55,122 bases of DNA from GCA-002727735 sp036159515 (GTDB lineage Bacteria; Bacteroidota; Bacteroidia; Flavobacteriales_D; Parvicellaceae): the NCBI GenBank assembly GCA_036159515.1, contig JAYYEV010000010.1, positions 1 to 55,122 of the forward strand, given 5' to 3'. The notes under the pieces are model-generated. The model was not told where the DNA came from. It was given only the letters and a program-made list of their open reading frames with translations, and ran no database searches. Position 1 is the stretch's first letter, and each line of letters begins with the position of its first letter. The position numbers and the translations under genes are program-made. Of this stretch, positions 27,371 through 36,572 are shown one piece after another.

Positions 27371-27938
27371 TTTTTTTTTATATCTGTTTCTTTTTATTGG
27401 ACTTGCTAATGATTTTGACGCTCAACGTAATGTTATATACAAAGACATGGACGAAGCTTTACAAAACATTGAACATGTTTACAAGCTTAATTTATCTAGA
27501 AAAAAACTGGACTCTTTACCTCATAATCTTTTTAAATTAAAAAACTTAGAATATTTAGATTTAAGTAAAAATCGATTAGATCATTTACCAAAAGAGTTAA
27601 AAGCACTTCAAAATCTAGAATACATAAACCTATCAAAAAATAATTTTATTGATTTTCCTTTAACACTTACTGAACTGATACATCTTCAAGAAATAATCAT
27701 TAACAATAACCAAATAACTACTATTACAAAACAAATCAAAAACTTAAAATCCCTAACCAAATTAGATATGTGGTCTAATGAACTAATCGAAATTCCAGAC
27801 GAAATTAGCCACTTAACTTTATTAAGAGAATTAGATTTAAGGGTGATACAATTTACAGACCGCGAAAAAAAAAGGATATCTGTCTTACTTCCTAATACTA
27901 AAATATACTTTTCAAATTCGTGTAATTGTGGAGATTAA
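27363..27938 (+). CDS. Secreted leucine-rich-repeat protein
   Basis: The product is 191 residues from GTG 27363 with a signal peptide (MNNFFLYLFLFIGLANDFDAQ). About five to six leucine-rich repeats of 23 residues run from about 45 to 165 (pattern LEYLDLSKNRLDHLPKEL). A short cysteine-containing end (SNSCNCGD) follows. Such proteins usually mediate protein contacts at the surface or in the periplasm; the partner is unknown. It overlaps ribF by 8 bases and converges with the DUF4249 gene, overlapping its stop by four. Confidence 0.85.
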   Translation: MNNFFLYLFLFIGLANDFDAQRNVIYKDMDEALQNIEHVYKLNLSRKKLDSLPHNLFKLKNLEYLDLSKNRLDHLPKELKALQNLEYINLSKNNFIDFPLTLTELIHLQEIIINNNQITTITKQIKNLKSLTKLDMWSNELIEIPDEISHLTLLRELDLRVIQFTDREKKRISVLLPNTKIYFSNSCNCGD

Positions 27939-29080
27939 TCACACCCCACTTCTACCCCTCCCGTAAGTAATGAAATAGCCACGGCTTGGGTAGCGGAATT
28001 TTGAGGCACTAAATTGGCTGAATCACAACAGAACTTAAACTGACTGGTTAGCTGACCTGCACACAACTCTAGCATAGTGCCATCAGAAAGAAAAGTGGAT
28101 AGTGTAGTGCTATACTTACTTGCAAAAATACCATATCCATTATTTACATTTGTGAATATCGGTCTTTCTGTTACTATTCCTGTTACTGGTTCATTAACTT
28201 GCATATATGTATTTAAATCATCATTACCCGCAGTTAAGATAAGTTCAACAGCATCCATTTTCAACACTCTTTTCAGTACGTCACTTTCGTTTTCATTATT
28301 CTGTAGTTGGCTAACCACCCAGCTGAAAAAAGAAACTCCAGAAATGTCCTTGTACATTTCTTCACCACCTTCGGTTGAAACACTGATTTGCCTTCCTAAG
28401 TTCCATTCCAAATATTTATCCTGCTCAGATAAATCAGTATATACTTCAGTATAGTTTAATCTAAAAACCAATTCATATCGCCTTCCACCTTCTGCAGTTA
28501 CCCAACTTAAGGTTTGGTTATAATAGCCATCGTCACCTGTTGTAGCTAAATCAACATCTGCTACCTTAAATCCGTTTATTCTCAAAAAAAGATAAGTCTG
28601 ATATTTAAAATTTAACCAAGAACCTTTTATCATATCTGTGCTCGCGTCAAACTCTAGGTTTTTATCCGGGACGGAAACTTTTAAATGATAACTATTTTCC
28701 TCTAGTAGTGTGTCGTTAAGCGACTCAAAAAAATACACTTTTTGTGAATCTTCATAAAAAATCCCTGGATCTAGGCCACCTACCATAAGTTCTTTAAGGG
28801 TGTCTTGATCTATCATGTTCCCAAACTCATTATATTCTTCTAAAACTGCAATAACATGATTAAATTCAGTACAGTCATTTATGGCTGCATAATTCACATT
28901 ATTGCCATATCCTAAAAAAGATCTATTGATTTTTACAAATTGGGTGTCCTGAGATTGGTCGAGTAAGCCATACACAATCGGAATTGTTTTGTAAGGTGCA
29001 TTTAATTCAAAATCCGTGGTACAAGAAATCAATAAAATTAGGGAGGATAAAAATGAAATGAATGTTTTTTTCATGATCAA
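27935..29080 (-). CDS. DUF4249 family lipoprotein
   Basis: The product is 381 residues (ATG 29080, or ATG 29074 which gives MKKTF). The signal sequence ends in the lipobox LLISC, followed by DFELNAPYKTIPIVYGLLDQ, the typical DUF4249 opening, and DQSQDTQFVKINRSFLG. Members are beta-rich, surface- or periplasm-anchored Bacteroidota lipoproteins often encoded next to TonB receptors. Here the partner is instead a secreted M43 protease, whose stop codon it overlaps. Function is unknown. Confidence 0.85.
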   Translation of the reverse strand: MIMKKTFISFLSSLILLISCTTDFELNAPYKTIPIVYGLLDQSQDTQFVKINRSFLGYGNNVNYAAINDCTEFNHVIAVLEEYNEFGNMIDQDTLKELMVGGLDPGIFYEDSQKVYFFESLNDTLLEENSYHLKVSVPDKNLEFDASTDMIKGSWLNFKYQTYLFLRINGFKVADVDLATTGDDGYYNQTLSWVTAEGGRRYELVFRLNYTEVYTDLSEQDKYLEWNLGRQISVSTEGGEEMYKDISGVSFFSWVVSQLQNNENESDVLKRVLKMDAVELILTAGNDDLNTYMQVNEPVTGIVTERPIFTNVNNGYGIFASKYSTTLSTFLSDGTMLELCAGQLTSQFKFCCDSANLVPQNSATQAVAISLLTGGVEVGCD

Positions 29081-31233
29081 TTATTTATAATCATTTTAGT
29101 AGAAATTCTACGCTGAGGAGAATCAAAAATCACATTGTACCAACCTGGATTTAAACTGCTAACGTTTATCTTGAGTTCATTTAATCCAGCGTTATAAATT
29201 TGATTTTCAACTTTGTAAACGATTCTACCCAATGGATCAACTATCTTGATAGATGCATCGTCAACGATAGATCTGAGGTTGAATTTTAACATAGCCATAG
29301 AATTTGCAGGGTTTGGATATACTATAAAGTCAAAAACCAATTCATCTTCAATTGAAAGTGGACCCGACAAATTGATATCATCTATAAATAAATCATTTCC
29401 ACCACCGCTCGTAAATTTAATTTTAAAACGAAAATCACTCACTAGATAAACACTTGTAATACCATTAACATTAACAGTACTCCAATCATTAGCTGATGGG
29501 TTATATGATGAGTTAGTATTAGGATGGGTTGCAATAGTCGATGCAGGAATATTTTTTCTTAAAAACCAGGTTTCGCCACAGTCTCTACTTGCTAAAATTT
29601 GCATGAAGTCTGTATTTTGAGAATTTCGTTTAGCGAAAGCGTATTTAAAGGACAGTGAGGCAGATGATAAATTTGATATATCTAATGTTGTACTTACCAA
29701 TTCGTCAATAGAACCAGGGATAGCAGCAGAATTATCAAGTTTAACAGCGTATGAACCAGAAAAACTGGAGGAATTCATCACATGAAAACCAGGGCCTTCT
29801 GGATTATATACCGACCAATCTGAATTTGGAATCTGGGTAGCACTTTCAAAATCATCCACAAATGGAGTTAAATCTCCAGGGTTGGCTATAACAGTAATAT
29901 AATTGGGGAAATTTTGTGAGAGTTGATTTCCAAACTGATCAGTCACCTGTAATTGAACATCATATGTTCCTGCATTAGCATAAGTTACTATTGGATTTTG
30001 TTGAGTAGAAGTACTTGGAGAACCACCTGGAAAACTCCAGCTCCAACTATTCACATTATTGTAAGATTCATCAAAAAATTCTACTACATCTCCTCCACAA
30101 ACCATGTCTCTATTAGATCTGATATCTACTGCACACAAGGTTGGAGTTTGATTAAGTCCAGTAGCTGTATGATTTGAAGAAGTCCAAAGATTGTTTCTTC
30201 CTGCCACACTGGAAACCAACGCAGCTCTCATCCTTGACTTCTGACCAGGTGTAAACATTTTAGAACAATATGAGTATTCCAGATAATTTTCAATATTGTC
30301 TACCACATCTGTTGTCCAATACCCGTCAACAGCATCATTTGAACAGGTATTTGAAGACACATTACATGACGTAACTCCAATACATCTGGGAGTGTCATCC
30401 ACTGCATCATCTTGTGTACAACTTGAAGCATTTCCGGGATTATTATTATTACCCCATAAATGATCTAGATTTAACCAATGTCCAACTTCGTGAGTTAATG
30501 TTCTACTAGAATACACGTCTGATGTCCCAATAGACCCAACATAATCATGTAACACCCAAATTCCATTATTCATGGACGAGCCAGTAAATATACTTGGGTT
30601 TGTTGTGTAACCAGCTGCACCTCCTGCATCGTTTACTACAAAAATGTTAAGGTACTTATTTCCAGGCCACGAGCCATTAAATATATTATTTCCAGAAATG
30701 ATAGCAGAGACTTGTGACATGCCATTACTTCCATCATTTGAGAAGGGGCTCTGCGTTCTTGTGATCCCACTAAAACATTGTCCATTTGGAGCCTTTGTAG
30801 CTAACTGGAATTCCACCTCAATATCGGAAGGCATCCCTTGAAAAGTGGAAACTACATTATTTGCATCTTGGTTTTGTAAACGAAAATCTCTATTGAGAAT
30901 AGCAACAGCATCCTCAATTTGCGCTCTTGAGATATTTTCTGTACCTCCGTTATGCAACACATGAAAAACCAATGGAATGGTGTACACAACTCTAGATGGC
31001 GCCAGTAATTTCATAGAATCTTCAATAATGCTCAATTGGCTTTGCTCTTCTTCATAAATCTTCAATAAAGAGGAATGCAGCTTGAAAAAATTCATAACCT
31101 TATGTGTCCTACAGTACTCTATGTCTTCACCGTGACGGCAATTGTCTTTTTCCACATTTTTATCAAATTGAAATTGTGCTTGAAAAGAGATTACTAAAAA
31201 GACTGAAATTAAAAAAGAAAAATATTTCATCAT
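29077..31233 (-). CDS. Secreted M43 metalloprotease with PKD domain and T9SS sorting domain
   Basis: The product is 718 residues. It has a signal peptide (to about residue 20) and a pro-region to about 85. The metzincin catalytic domain has THEVGHWLNLDH (His248, Glu249, His252, His258), like pappalysin/cytophagalysin, with the cysteine-rich DDTPRCIG region and a Met-turn in YCSKMFTPGQ. A PKD domain at about 385-450 (FPGGSPSTSTQQNP, YANAGTYDV) and a jelly-roll-like module follow. A type-A T9SS sorting domain covers the last 75 residues (VYPNPANSMAMLKF ... LNPGWYNVIF). It should be secreted by T9SS and digest extracellular protein. Confidence 0.93.
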   Translation of the reverse strand: MMKYFSFLISVFLVISFQAQFQFDKNVEKDNCRHGEDIEYCRTHKVMNFFKLHSSLLKIYEEEQSQLSIIEDSMKLLAPSRVVYTIPLVFHVLHNGGTENISRAQIEDAVAILNRDFRLQNQDANNVVSTFQGMPSDIEVEFQLATKAPNGQCFSGITRTQSPFSNDGSNGMSQVSAIISGNNIFNGSWPGNKYLNIFVVNDAGGAAGYTTNPSIFTGSSMNNGIWVLHDYVGSIGTSDVYSSRTLTHEVGHWLNLDHLWGNNNNPGNASSCTQDDAVDDTPRCIGVTSCNVSSNTCSNDAVDGYWTTDVVDNIENYLEYSYCSKMFTPGQKSRMRAALVSSVAGRNNLWTSSNHTATGLNQTPTLCAVDIRSNRDMVCGGDVVEFFDESYNNVNSWSWSFPGGSPSTSTQQNPIVTYANAGTYDVQLQVTDQFGNQLSQNFPNYITVIANPGDLTPFVDDFESATQIPNSDWSVYNPEGPGFHVMNSSSFSGSYAVKLDNSAAIPGSIDELVSTTLDISNLSSASLSFKYAFAKRNSQNTDFMQILASRDCGETWFLRKNIPASTIATHPNTNSSYNPSANDWSTVNVNGITSVYLVSDFRFKIKFTSGGGNDLFIDDINLSGPLSIEDELVFDFIVYPNPANSMAMLKFNLRSIVDDASIKIVDPLGRIVYKVENQIYNAGLNELKINVSSLNPGWYNVIFDSPQRRISTKMIINN

Positions 31234-31245
31234 GCAATTTACAAT

Positions 31246-32388
31246 TTAGTTTTTAAATGCATTTTCTAAATCTTCAATTAGATCAGATGCATCTTCAACA
31301 CCCACACTTAATCTGATCAATGAGTCTAAAACTCCTGATTTTATTCTTTCTTCTCTTGGAATAGATGCGTGTGTCATTGTGGAGGGATGGCCAATTAAGG
31401 ATTCCACACCACCAAGAGATTCAGCAAGGGTAAATAATTTTGTTTTGCTCACTATGGACTTAGCCTTTTCAAGACTATCTCCTTTTAGTGTAAAAGAAAT
31501 CATACCTCCAAATCCATTCATTTGTGCTTTTGCCACTTCATGATTAGGGTGAGTTTCAAAACCTGGCCAAAAAACATGATCGACTTCTGGATGTGTAGAT
31601 AAAAAATTAGCCACTTTTTCTCCATTTTCACAATGTCTTTGAACTCTTAAATGAAGTGTTTTAATACCTCTTAGAACTAAAAAGGAATCCATCGGACCAC
31701 ATACTGCACCACTTGAATTTTGTATTCTATACATTTCTTCCGCTAATGATTCGTCATTAGTAACTAAAGCACCCATAACTACGTCAGAATGTCCTCCTAA
31801 ATATTTTGTTACGGAATGCATTACGATATCAGCTCCTAATTCCAAGGGCCTCTGAAGATAAGGAGTAGCAAAAGTATTATCCACAGCTACTTTAATGCCT
31901 GAAGTCTTTGCAATTTTGACAATAGATTTAACATCAATGATGTTCATCATGGGGTTAGTAGGAGTCTCTATCCAAATCAGTTTAGTCTTATCGTTAATTT
32001 TATTGGATATATTTTGAACTTCCACCATATCTACGAAGTGAAATTTTATGCCATATTTTTCGAAAATGGTTTTAAATATTCTGTATGAGCCACCATATAA
32101 ATCATTAGTTGATATGACCTCATCACCAGGTTTTAACATTTTAATTACACAATCAATCGCCGCTAAACCACTACCAAAACATGCACCATATTTACCACTT
32201 TCTATTGCGGCTAAATTACTTTCTAACGCGGCTCTAGTAGGATTTCCTGTTCTTGAATATTCAAATCCCTTATGAACGCCTATTTCTTCTTGTACGTAAG
32301 TAGACGTTTGATAAATAGGAGTCATTATTGCACCTGTCGCAGAGTCAGGATGAACACCGGCATGGATTACTTTTGTATTAAATTTCAT
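31246..32388 (-). CDS. Cystathionine gamma-synthase/lyase-type PLP enzyme
   Basis: The product is 380 residues of the Cys/Met metabolism PLP family. The lysine binding PLP is Lys195 in HSVTKYLGGHSDV. YSRTGNPTR at 44-52 and the AVDNTFATP segment also fit. Family members include cystathionine gamma-synthase (metB), cystathionine gamma/beta-lyase and methionine gamma-lyase, which cannot be separated by eye. It is the promoter-proximal gene of a run with the M43 protease (12-base gap) and DUF4249 lipoprotein, an association of sulfur amino-acid metabolism with secretion genes that may be only positional. Confidence 0.92.
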   Translation of the reverse strand: MKFNTKVIHAGVHPDSATGAIMTPIYQTSTYVQEEIGVHKGFEYSRTGNPTRAALESNLAAIESGKYGACFGSGLAAIDCVIKMLKPGDEVISTNDLYGGSYRIFKTIFEKYGIKFHFVDMVEVQNISNKINDKTKLIWIETPTNPMMNIIDVKSIVKIAKTSGIKVAVDNTFATPYLQRPLELGADIVMHSVTKYLGGHSDVVMGALVTNDESLAEEMYRIQNSSGAVCGPMDSFLVLRGIKTLHLRVQRHCENGEKVANFLSTHPEVDHVFWPGFETHPNHEVAKAQMNGFGGMISFTLKGDSLEKAKSIVSKTKLFTLAESLGGVESLIGHPSTMTHASIPREERIKSGVLDSLIRLSVGVEDASDLIEDLENAFKN

Positions 32389-32407
32389 TGTACTTCATTA
32401 AGGAGCA

Positions 32408-32415
32408 CAAATCTA
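32408..32415 (-). promoter_or_regulatory. -7 element (TAGATTTG) for the PLP enzyme operon
   Basis: The minus strand reads TAGATTTG, 19 bases before the ATG at 32388. Confidence 0.45.
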
Positions 32416-32497
32416 ATTATTTAATATATTCCTTTCATGGATTGTTCATAACATTAAATTTACTGTATTAAATAATTTATTTTGTCATAAGCGTGTT

Positions 32498-33400
32498 GTG
32501 AAAAATGGAAACCAAAAAAAAATTCTTTTAGCTCATTTGGCTCTTTTCGGTGCTAACCTAATTTATGCTTTTAATTATGGCTATGCAAAAGATGTGATGG
32601 AAGGTGGATTTGTACCACCTTTTACTTTCATTTTATTTAGAGCTGTTGGTGCAACCTTTTTATTTTGGGCAACATCGTTTATTTTCTTTGAAAAAATTAA
32701 AAAGAAAGATATTTGGCGCTTTGCTCTTTGTGGGTTTTTTGGAGTAACTGCAAACCAGCTTATGTTTTTTACAGGTTTAGATTTGACTTCTACCATACAC
32801 GCCTCCATCATCATGATTAGCAGCCCAATAATTGTGAGTATCTTATCTATATTCATGATTAATGATAGAATGAGTTTAAAAAAAGGATTAGGTATTACCA
32901 TTGGGTTGGCTGGAGCATTAACTGTAATTCTACATAAAGGAAATACTTCTGGAGAAGCTGGAGTATTGGGTGATCTTCTCATATTTTTAAACGCATCAAG
33001 TTATGGACTATACCTTATCACTGTGAAACCATTGATGTCAAGATATCATCCCGTTACAGTTATTAAGTGGGTTTTTACATTTGGACTACTAGGTGTAATT
33101 CCCTTTGGTCTTTCTCAGTTCTCAACAGTAAATTGGGCTATGCCTTCAAGTATTTTACTTAAAATTGGTTTTGTAATCCTATTTACTACCTATTTCTGTT
33201 ATTTGTTCAATATTTTCGGTATAAAATATGTGAGCCCAACCGTAGTAAGTACTTATATTTATTTACAACCTATTCTCACTTCATTTATAGCGCTATTTTC
33301 TGGTAGAGAAAACCTGGATACCATCCTTATAATATCTTCAATTCTTATCTTTTCAGGTGTATATTTAGTGAGTTTAAGTCCAAGTAAAAAAATCAATTGA
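32498..33400 (+). CDS. EamA/DMT-superfamily transporter
   Basis: The product is a 300-residue inner-membrane protein with about ten hydrophobic helices arranged as two EamA repeats, first beginning LAHLALFGANLIYAFNYG and second GDLLIFLNASSYGLYLI. GLDLTSTIHASIIMISSPI and SPTVVSTYIYLQPILTS are the typical helix-4 and helix-9 motifs. Substrates in this family are metabolites or amino acids, undetermined here. The start is GTG 32498; it is the first gene of a plus-strand run with yicC-gmk-nadD. Confidence 0.9.
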   Translation: MKNGNQKKILLAHLALFGANLIYAFNYGYAKDVMEGGFVPPFTFILFRAVGATFLFWATSFIFFEKIKKKDIWRFALCGFFGVTANQLMFFTGLDLTSTIHASIIMISSPIIVSILSIFMINDRMSLKKGLGITIGLAGALTVILHKGNTSGEAGVLGDLLIFLNASSYGLYLITVKPLMSRYHPVTVIKWVFTFGLLGVIPFGLSQFSTVNWAMPSSILLKIGFVILFTTYFCYLFNIFGIKYVSPTVVSTYIYLQPILTSFIALFSGRENLDTILIISSILIFSGVYLVSLSPSKKIN

Positions 33401-33408
33401 TTACTTTT

Positions 33409-33413
33409 GGAGG
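33409..33413 (+). promoter_or_regulatory. Unusually good Shine-Dalgarno sequence for yicC
   Basis: GGAGG lies 12 bases before ATG 33426. Most genes in this window lack such a sequence and have A-rich leaders instead. Confidence 0.5.
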
Positions 33414-33425
33414 AAAATTTCTTCT

Positions 33426-34298
33426 ATGATGCTATCAATGACCGGTTTTGGAAAAGCAGAAATTGCTCTTGATAAATTACACATAATTGTTGAGCTCAGA
33501 TCCCTCAATAGTAAATACCTTGATCTTACAGTTAAAATACCATCATTTCTAAAAGAAATTGAATTAAAGGCAAGAAAAACAATAAAAGAAAAATTAGAAA
33601 GAGGTAAGGTAGAGTTACTCGTTCACTACGAAAAAAATAATGACAATAAGGCAATTACACTGAATAAAGATCAAATAAGCTCTTATTATAATGAACTATT
33701 AGAAATTAGTGAAAATCTAAATATTGATGCAAAATCAAATTTGCTTGGTCATGTTTTGAAATTACCTGATACCATTGAAAATAAAAAAGACATAGTCACT
33801 AACGAAGACTTAGAAAAAATTATTTCTTGTATTGAAAAAGCAGCAAATGAACTAAATCATTTTAGAAGGCAAGAAGGAGGAGCATTAAGAACTGAATTGC
33901 AAAAAAGGGTTGGTTCTATCCAAAAACACTTAAGTTCGGTAACCCCATTTGAAGAAGAAAGATTACCAAAGGTAAAATCCAAAATACTTGATGCAGCTAA
34001 TGCACTGAATTTAAAAGATCAATTGGATGAGAAAAGACTTGAACAAGAACTCTTATATTATGCCGAAAAGCTAGATATTACAGAAGAGAAAGTAAGACTT
34101 AGTGAACACTGTAACCATTTTTTAAGCACCCTAACTGCAAAAGGAACAGGGAAAAAGTTAGGTTTTATAACACAAGAAATAGGAAGAGAAATTAATACAC
34201 TCGGATCTAAAGCACACCACTTAGAAATTCAAAAGATTGTTGTTGAAATGAAAGATGAGCTAGAAAAAATAAAAGAACAAGTGCTAAATGTGTTATAA
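33426..34298 (+). CDS. YicC family endoribonuclease
   Basis: The product is 290 residues. It opens MMLSMTGFGKAE, and ELRSLNSKYLDL follows at about 25; the C-terminal DUF1732 part holds the conserved TAKGTGKKLGFITQEIGREINT and LGSKA. The start at 33426 keeps the four-residue lead before MTGFG seen in the family. E. coli YicC is a stress-related ribonuclease acting on the small RNA RyhB; the target here is unknown. Its stop shares a base with the gmk start (TAATG). Confidence 0.92.
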   Translation: MMLSMTGFGKAEIALDKLHIIVELRSLNSKYLDLTVKIPSFLKEIELKARKTIKEKLERGKVELLVHYEKNNDNKAITLNKDQISSYYNELLEISENLNIDAKSNLLGHVLKLPDTIENKKDIVTNEDLEKIISCIEKAANELNHFRRQEGGALRTELQKRVGSIQKHLSSVTPFEEERLPKVKSKILDAANALNLKDQLDEKRLEQELLYYAEKLDITEEKVRLSEHCNHFLSTLTAKGTGKKLGFITQEIGREINTLGSKAHHLEIQKIVVEMKDELEKIKEQVLNVL

Positions 34299-34879
34299 TG
34301 TCTAATCGTTCATTCAAAGGAAAAGCCATTATATTTTCTGCTCCTTCCGGTGCGGGTAAGACTACCATCGTTAAATCTCTTTTAGAAAAAGAACTTCCAC
34401 TGCTATTTTCAATCTCAGCGTGTAGTAGAAACAGAAGACCTAATGAAATAAATGGTAAAGATTATCATTTTCTTAGTCTGGATGATTTTAAATCAAAAAT
34501 TGCTAGTAACGCATTTGTAGAGTGGGAAGAAGTTTATGAAAATAATTACTACGGAACACTAAAATCAGAAATAGAAAGAATATGGAATAGTCATCAACAT
34601 GTAGTTTTTGATGTTGATGTGGTAGGTGGATTAAATTTAAAGAGACATTTTGGAGATAATGCACTTGCTATTTTTATAGAGCCTCCTTCATTAGATATAC
34701 TTTTTAAAAGGTTAGAAAACAGAGCAACTGAATCTAAAAAATCATTAAATGCAAGAATTGAAAAAGCAACCTACGAAATGACATTCAGCTCATCTTTTGA
34801 TTTAATTGTTGTAAATGATAATCTAGAAAAAGCTAAAAATGATGCATTTGAAAAAGTGAAAAAATTTTTAAAGTCGTGA
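34298..34879 (+). CDS. gmk: Guanylate kinase
   Basis: The product is 193 residues and phosphorylates GMP to GDP. The P-loop APSGAGKT is at 15-22. SRNRRPNEINGKDYHF forms the GMP-binding region, VEWEEVYENNYYGT follows, and HVVFDVDVVGG holds the Walker B-like strand. It is directly coupled to yicC by a one-base overlap and to nadD by a GTGA overlap, a yicC-gmk arrangement common across bacteria. Confidence 0.96.
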   Translation: MSNRSFKGKAIIFSAPSGAGKTTIVKSLLEKELPLLFSISACSRNRRPNEINGKDYHFLSLDDFKSKIASNAFVEWEEVYENNYYGTLKSEIERIWNSHQHVVFDVDVVGGLNLKRHFGDNALAIFIEPPSLDILFKRLENRATESKKSLNARIEKATYEMTFSSSFDLIVVNDNLEKAKNDAFEKVKKFLKS

Positions 34880-35475
34880 AGAAGATTGGTTTATATTTTG
34901 GTACGTTTAATCCTATCCACGTAGGTCACCTGATAATAGCCAACTATATGGCTGATTACACTGAACTAGATGAAGTCTGGTTGGTTGTAAGCCCTCAAAA
35001 CCCATTAAAAAAAAGAGAAACACTCCTAAAGGATCACCATCGGTTAACACTAGTCCGAATAGCCGTTGAGGACAACGCAAAACTTTTGGCTTGTAACGAG
35101 GAGTTTAATCTACCTATCCCTTCTTACACCATAAATACACTTGCGCATCTTAAAGAAAAGTTCAATAAACATAAATTTCATTTGATTATGGGTGAAGACA
35201 ACCTAAGGTCATTTCACAAATGGAAAAACCAAGATGAGATTTTAAATAATCATAAGATATATGTATATCCAAGAGTTTTAACAGAGCAAGAAATGGAAGA
35301 AAACTCTAATGAATATTCTTCATTTAATCATATCAATATAATTAGATGCCATGCACCTATCATGAAAATATCATCCAGCTTTATTAGGGAAGCCATTCAA
35401 AATAAAAAAGACGTTCGATATTTACTAACGCCTGATGTCCATAAATATGTAGAAGAAATGAACTTTTACAAATAA
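34876..35475 (+). CDS. nadD: Nicotinate-nucleotide adenylyltransferase
   Basis: The product is 199 residues and makes nicotinate adenine dinucleotide in NAD synthesis. The nucleotidyltransferase motif GTFNPIHVGH is at 9-18, SPQNPLKK is the substrate loop, and the second motif reads ISSSFIRE near residue 170. The start is GTG 34876 overlapping the gmk stop by four bases. It converges with the next gene with a one-base gap. Confidence 0.95.
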   Translation: MKKIGLYFGTFNPIHVGHLIIANYMADYTELDEVWLVVSPQNPLKKRETLLKDHHRLTLVRIAVEDNAKLLACNEEFNLPIPSYTINTLAHLKEKFNKHKFHLIMGEDNLRSFHKWKNQDEILNNHKIYVYPRVLTEQEMEENSNEYSSFNHINIIRCHAPIMKISSSFIREAIQNKKDVRYLLTPDVHKYVEEMNFYK

Positions 35476-35476
35476 T

Positions 35477-36154
35477 TCAATTTAGAAAAATCACATACAT
35501 TGCATACAATACGGGAAGTACAAACAAAATAAATAGAGAAAAATTAAATGCTCTAAACACAAAAAAAGGAAGGTAACACATCAAATCAATCCAAAACTCT
35601 TTATTGGTATCAAATACCCACCAAACAGCCACCGGTGGAAAAATCAAGCAAAGTAACAACAACACAAAATCCGTTATTTCTTCTAACTTATTTACCGGTT
35701 TGGTATTATTGATTGAGGTAATAGCAGAAGTTTTAGCTATTTCCTTTTCAATACGATTTTGAACTTTTTTAGTTATTGCGTTCATTACTTTTTGCTTGTT
35801 TTTAATATGCTTTACTTCTTTTTGCAACTTAAATTGAGAATCTTCCAATGAATTAAATGAAATTGAATTTTCCCTTTTTAATCTGCTTTTAGAAATAGCT
35901 CTATCTGAAATATTATACGGTCTTTCTTGTTCTAGACTATTTATTTTTTTTGACGCCATATTAGCAGTCCTTGGAGTTGATTGTGCTTCATATTTATGAG
36001 AAAGCGATTGTGTCTTGTAGGATACTCTTTGTGCTTTTAAAAAATCAAATGGCTTTCCATAATTGGTATAATGCCAAGTAGTACAAGAGTTTAGGAAAAT
36101 TGTAAAAATGAGATAGGATAAATATTTTTGATACTGCATGGTAGAAGTTTTCAT
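35477..36154 (-). CDS. Lipoprotein-like protein with C-terminal YqaE/Pmp3 membrane domain
   Basis: The product is 225 residues (ATG 36154, or MQYQKYL at 36139). A hydrophobic N-terminus ends at FLNSC (Cys24), resembling a lipobox. A basic, serine- and lysine-rich region with coiled-coil character spans about 45-150. The C-terminal 70 residues resemble the YqaE/Pmp3 two-helix family: LLLLCLIFPPVAVWWVF at 165-181, FWIDLMCYL at 187-195, and LYAMYVIF at the end, with extra residues between. YqaE/Pmp3 proteins are normally 50-60-residue stress-linked membrane proteins. The combined architecture is uncommon outside Bacteroidota; function unknown. Confidence 0.7.
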   Translation of the reverse strand: MKTSTMQYQKYLSYLIFTIFLNSCTTWHYTNYGKPFDFLKAQRVSYKTQSLSHKYEAQSTPRTANMASKKINSLEQERPYNISDRAISKSRLKRENSISFNSLEDSQFKLQKEVKHIKNKQKVMNAITKKVQNRIEKEIAKTSAITSINNTKPVNKLEEITDFVLLLLCLIFPPVAVWWVFDTNKEFWIDLMCYLPFFVFRAFNFSLFILFVLPVLYAMYVIFLN

Positions 36155-36572
36155 CTATTTCTATCAAAGTAAATGTATTTAACAGTTTTATTAAGCTTTA
36201 TGGTAGATAGTTATGAATAATTCATTTTTTAAAATAGTTTCCTACGCATCAATCTTATTGATGCAATTTTCAAGATTGATTTAGTAGCTGCTCTTAAAGC
36301 AGCTGAATATAAATTTGGAAAAAAGTGAACTTATGTATTACATAGCTTTCCCAAGCCTTATTACCGAGGAGGTAGAAATCAATGCGATTCCATTTAACAA
36401 TAGCATAAATATGAATCTGAATTAAGAATTATCAACCCTCTTAAATTAGAAATTCACACAGTACTTGTTTTGTTTTAGATATATGGCTAAAAATTTACTT
36501 AAAACTTTCTATTTTAGGAAATGGGGATTAGACATCGAAACATGCTAAAATTACAAGAAAAAGTTCAGTAGA
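36155..36572. other. Gene-free stretch with two matched hairpins
   Basis: About 418 bases with no complete ORF. Two perfect inverted repeats, each a 7-bp stem with a 5-base loop, lie 21 bases apart (36246-36264 and 36286-36304). A 13-base palindrome TATGTATTACATA is at 36332-36344. A short open frame across the hairpins reads LIDAIFKIDLVAALKAAEY and then stops, so a decayed gene end is one explanation. GAGGAGGT near 36365 resembles a ribosome site but no ORF of length follows. Confidence 0.45.

Noticed and set aside
28077..28454. 125-residue open frame antisense to the DUF4249 gene
   Set aside because: Shadow of a supported lipoprotein gene, without signal, domain or promoter.
32581..32982. 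133-residue open frame antisense to the EamA transporter
   Set aside because: Fully embedded in a well-supported membrane transporter gene; composition reflects the reverse complement of hydrophobic codons.
36361..36400. GAGGAGGT followed by ATG as a possible hidden small gene
   Set aside because: The frame closes after seven codons (MRFHLTIA region), too short to support.
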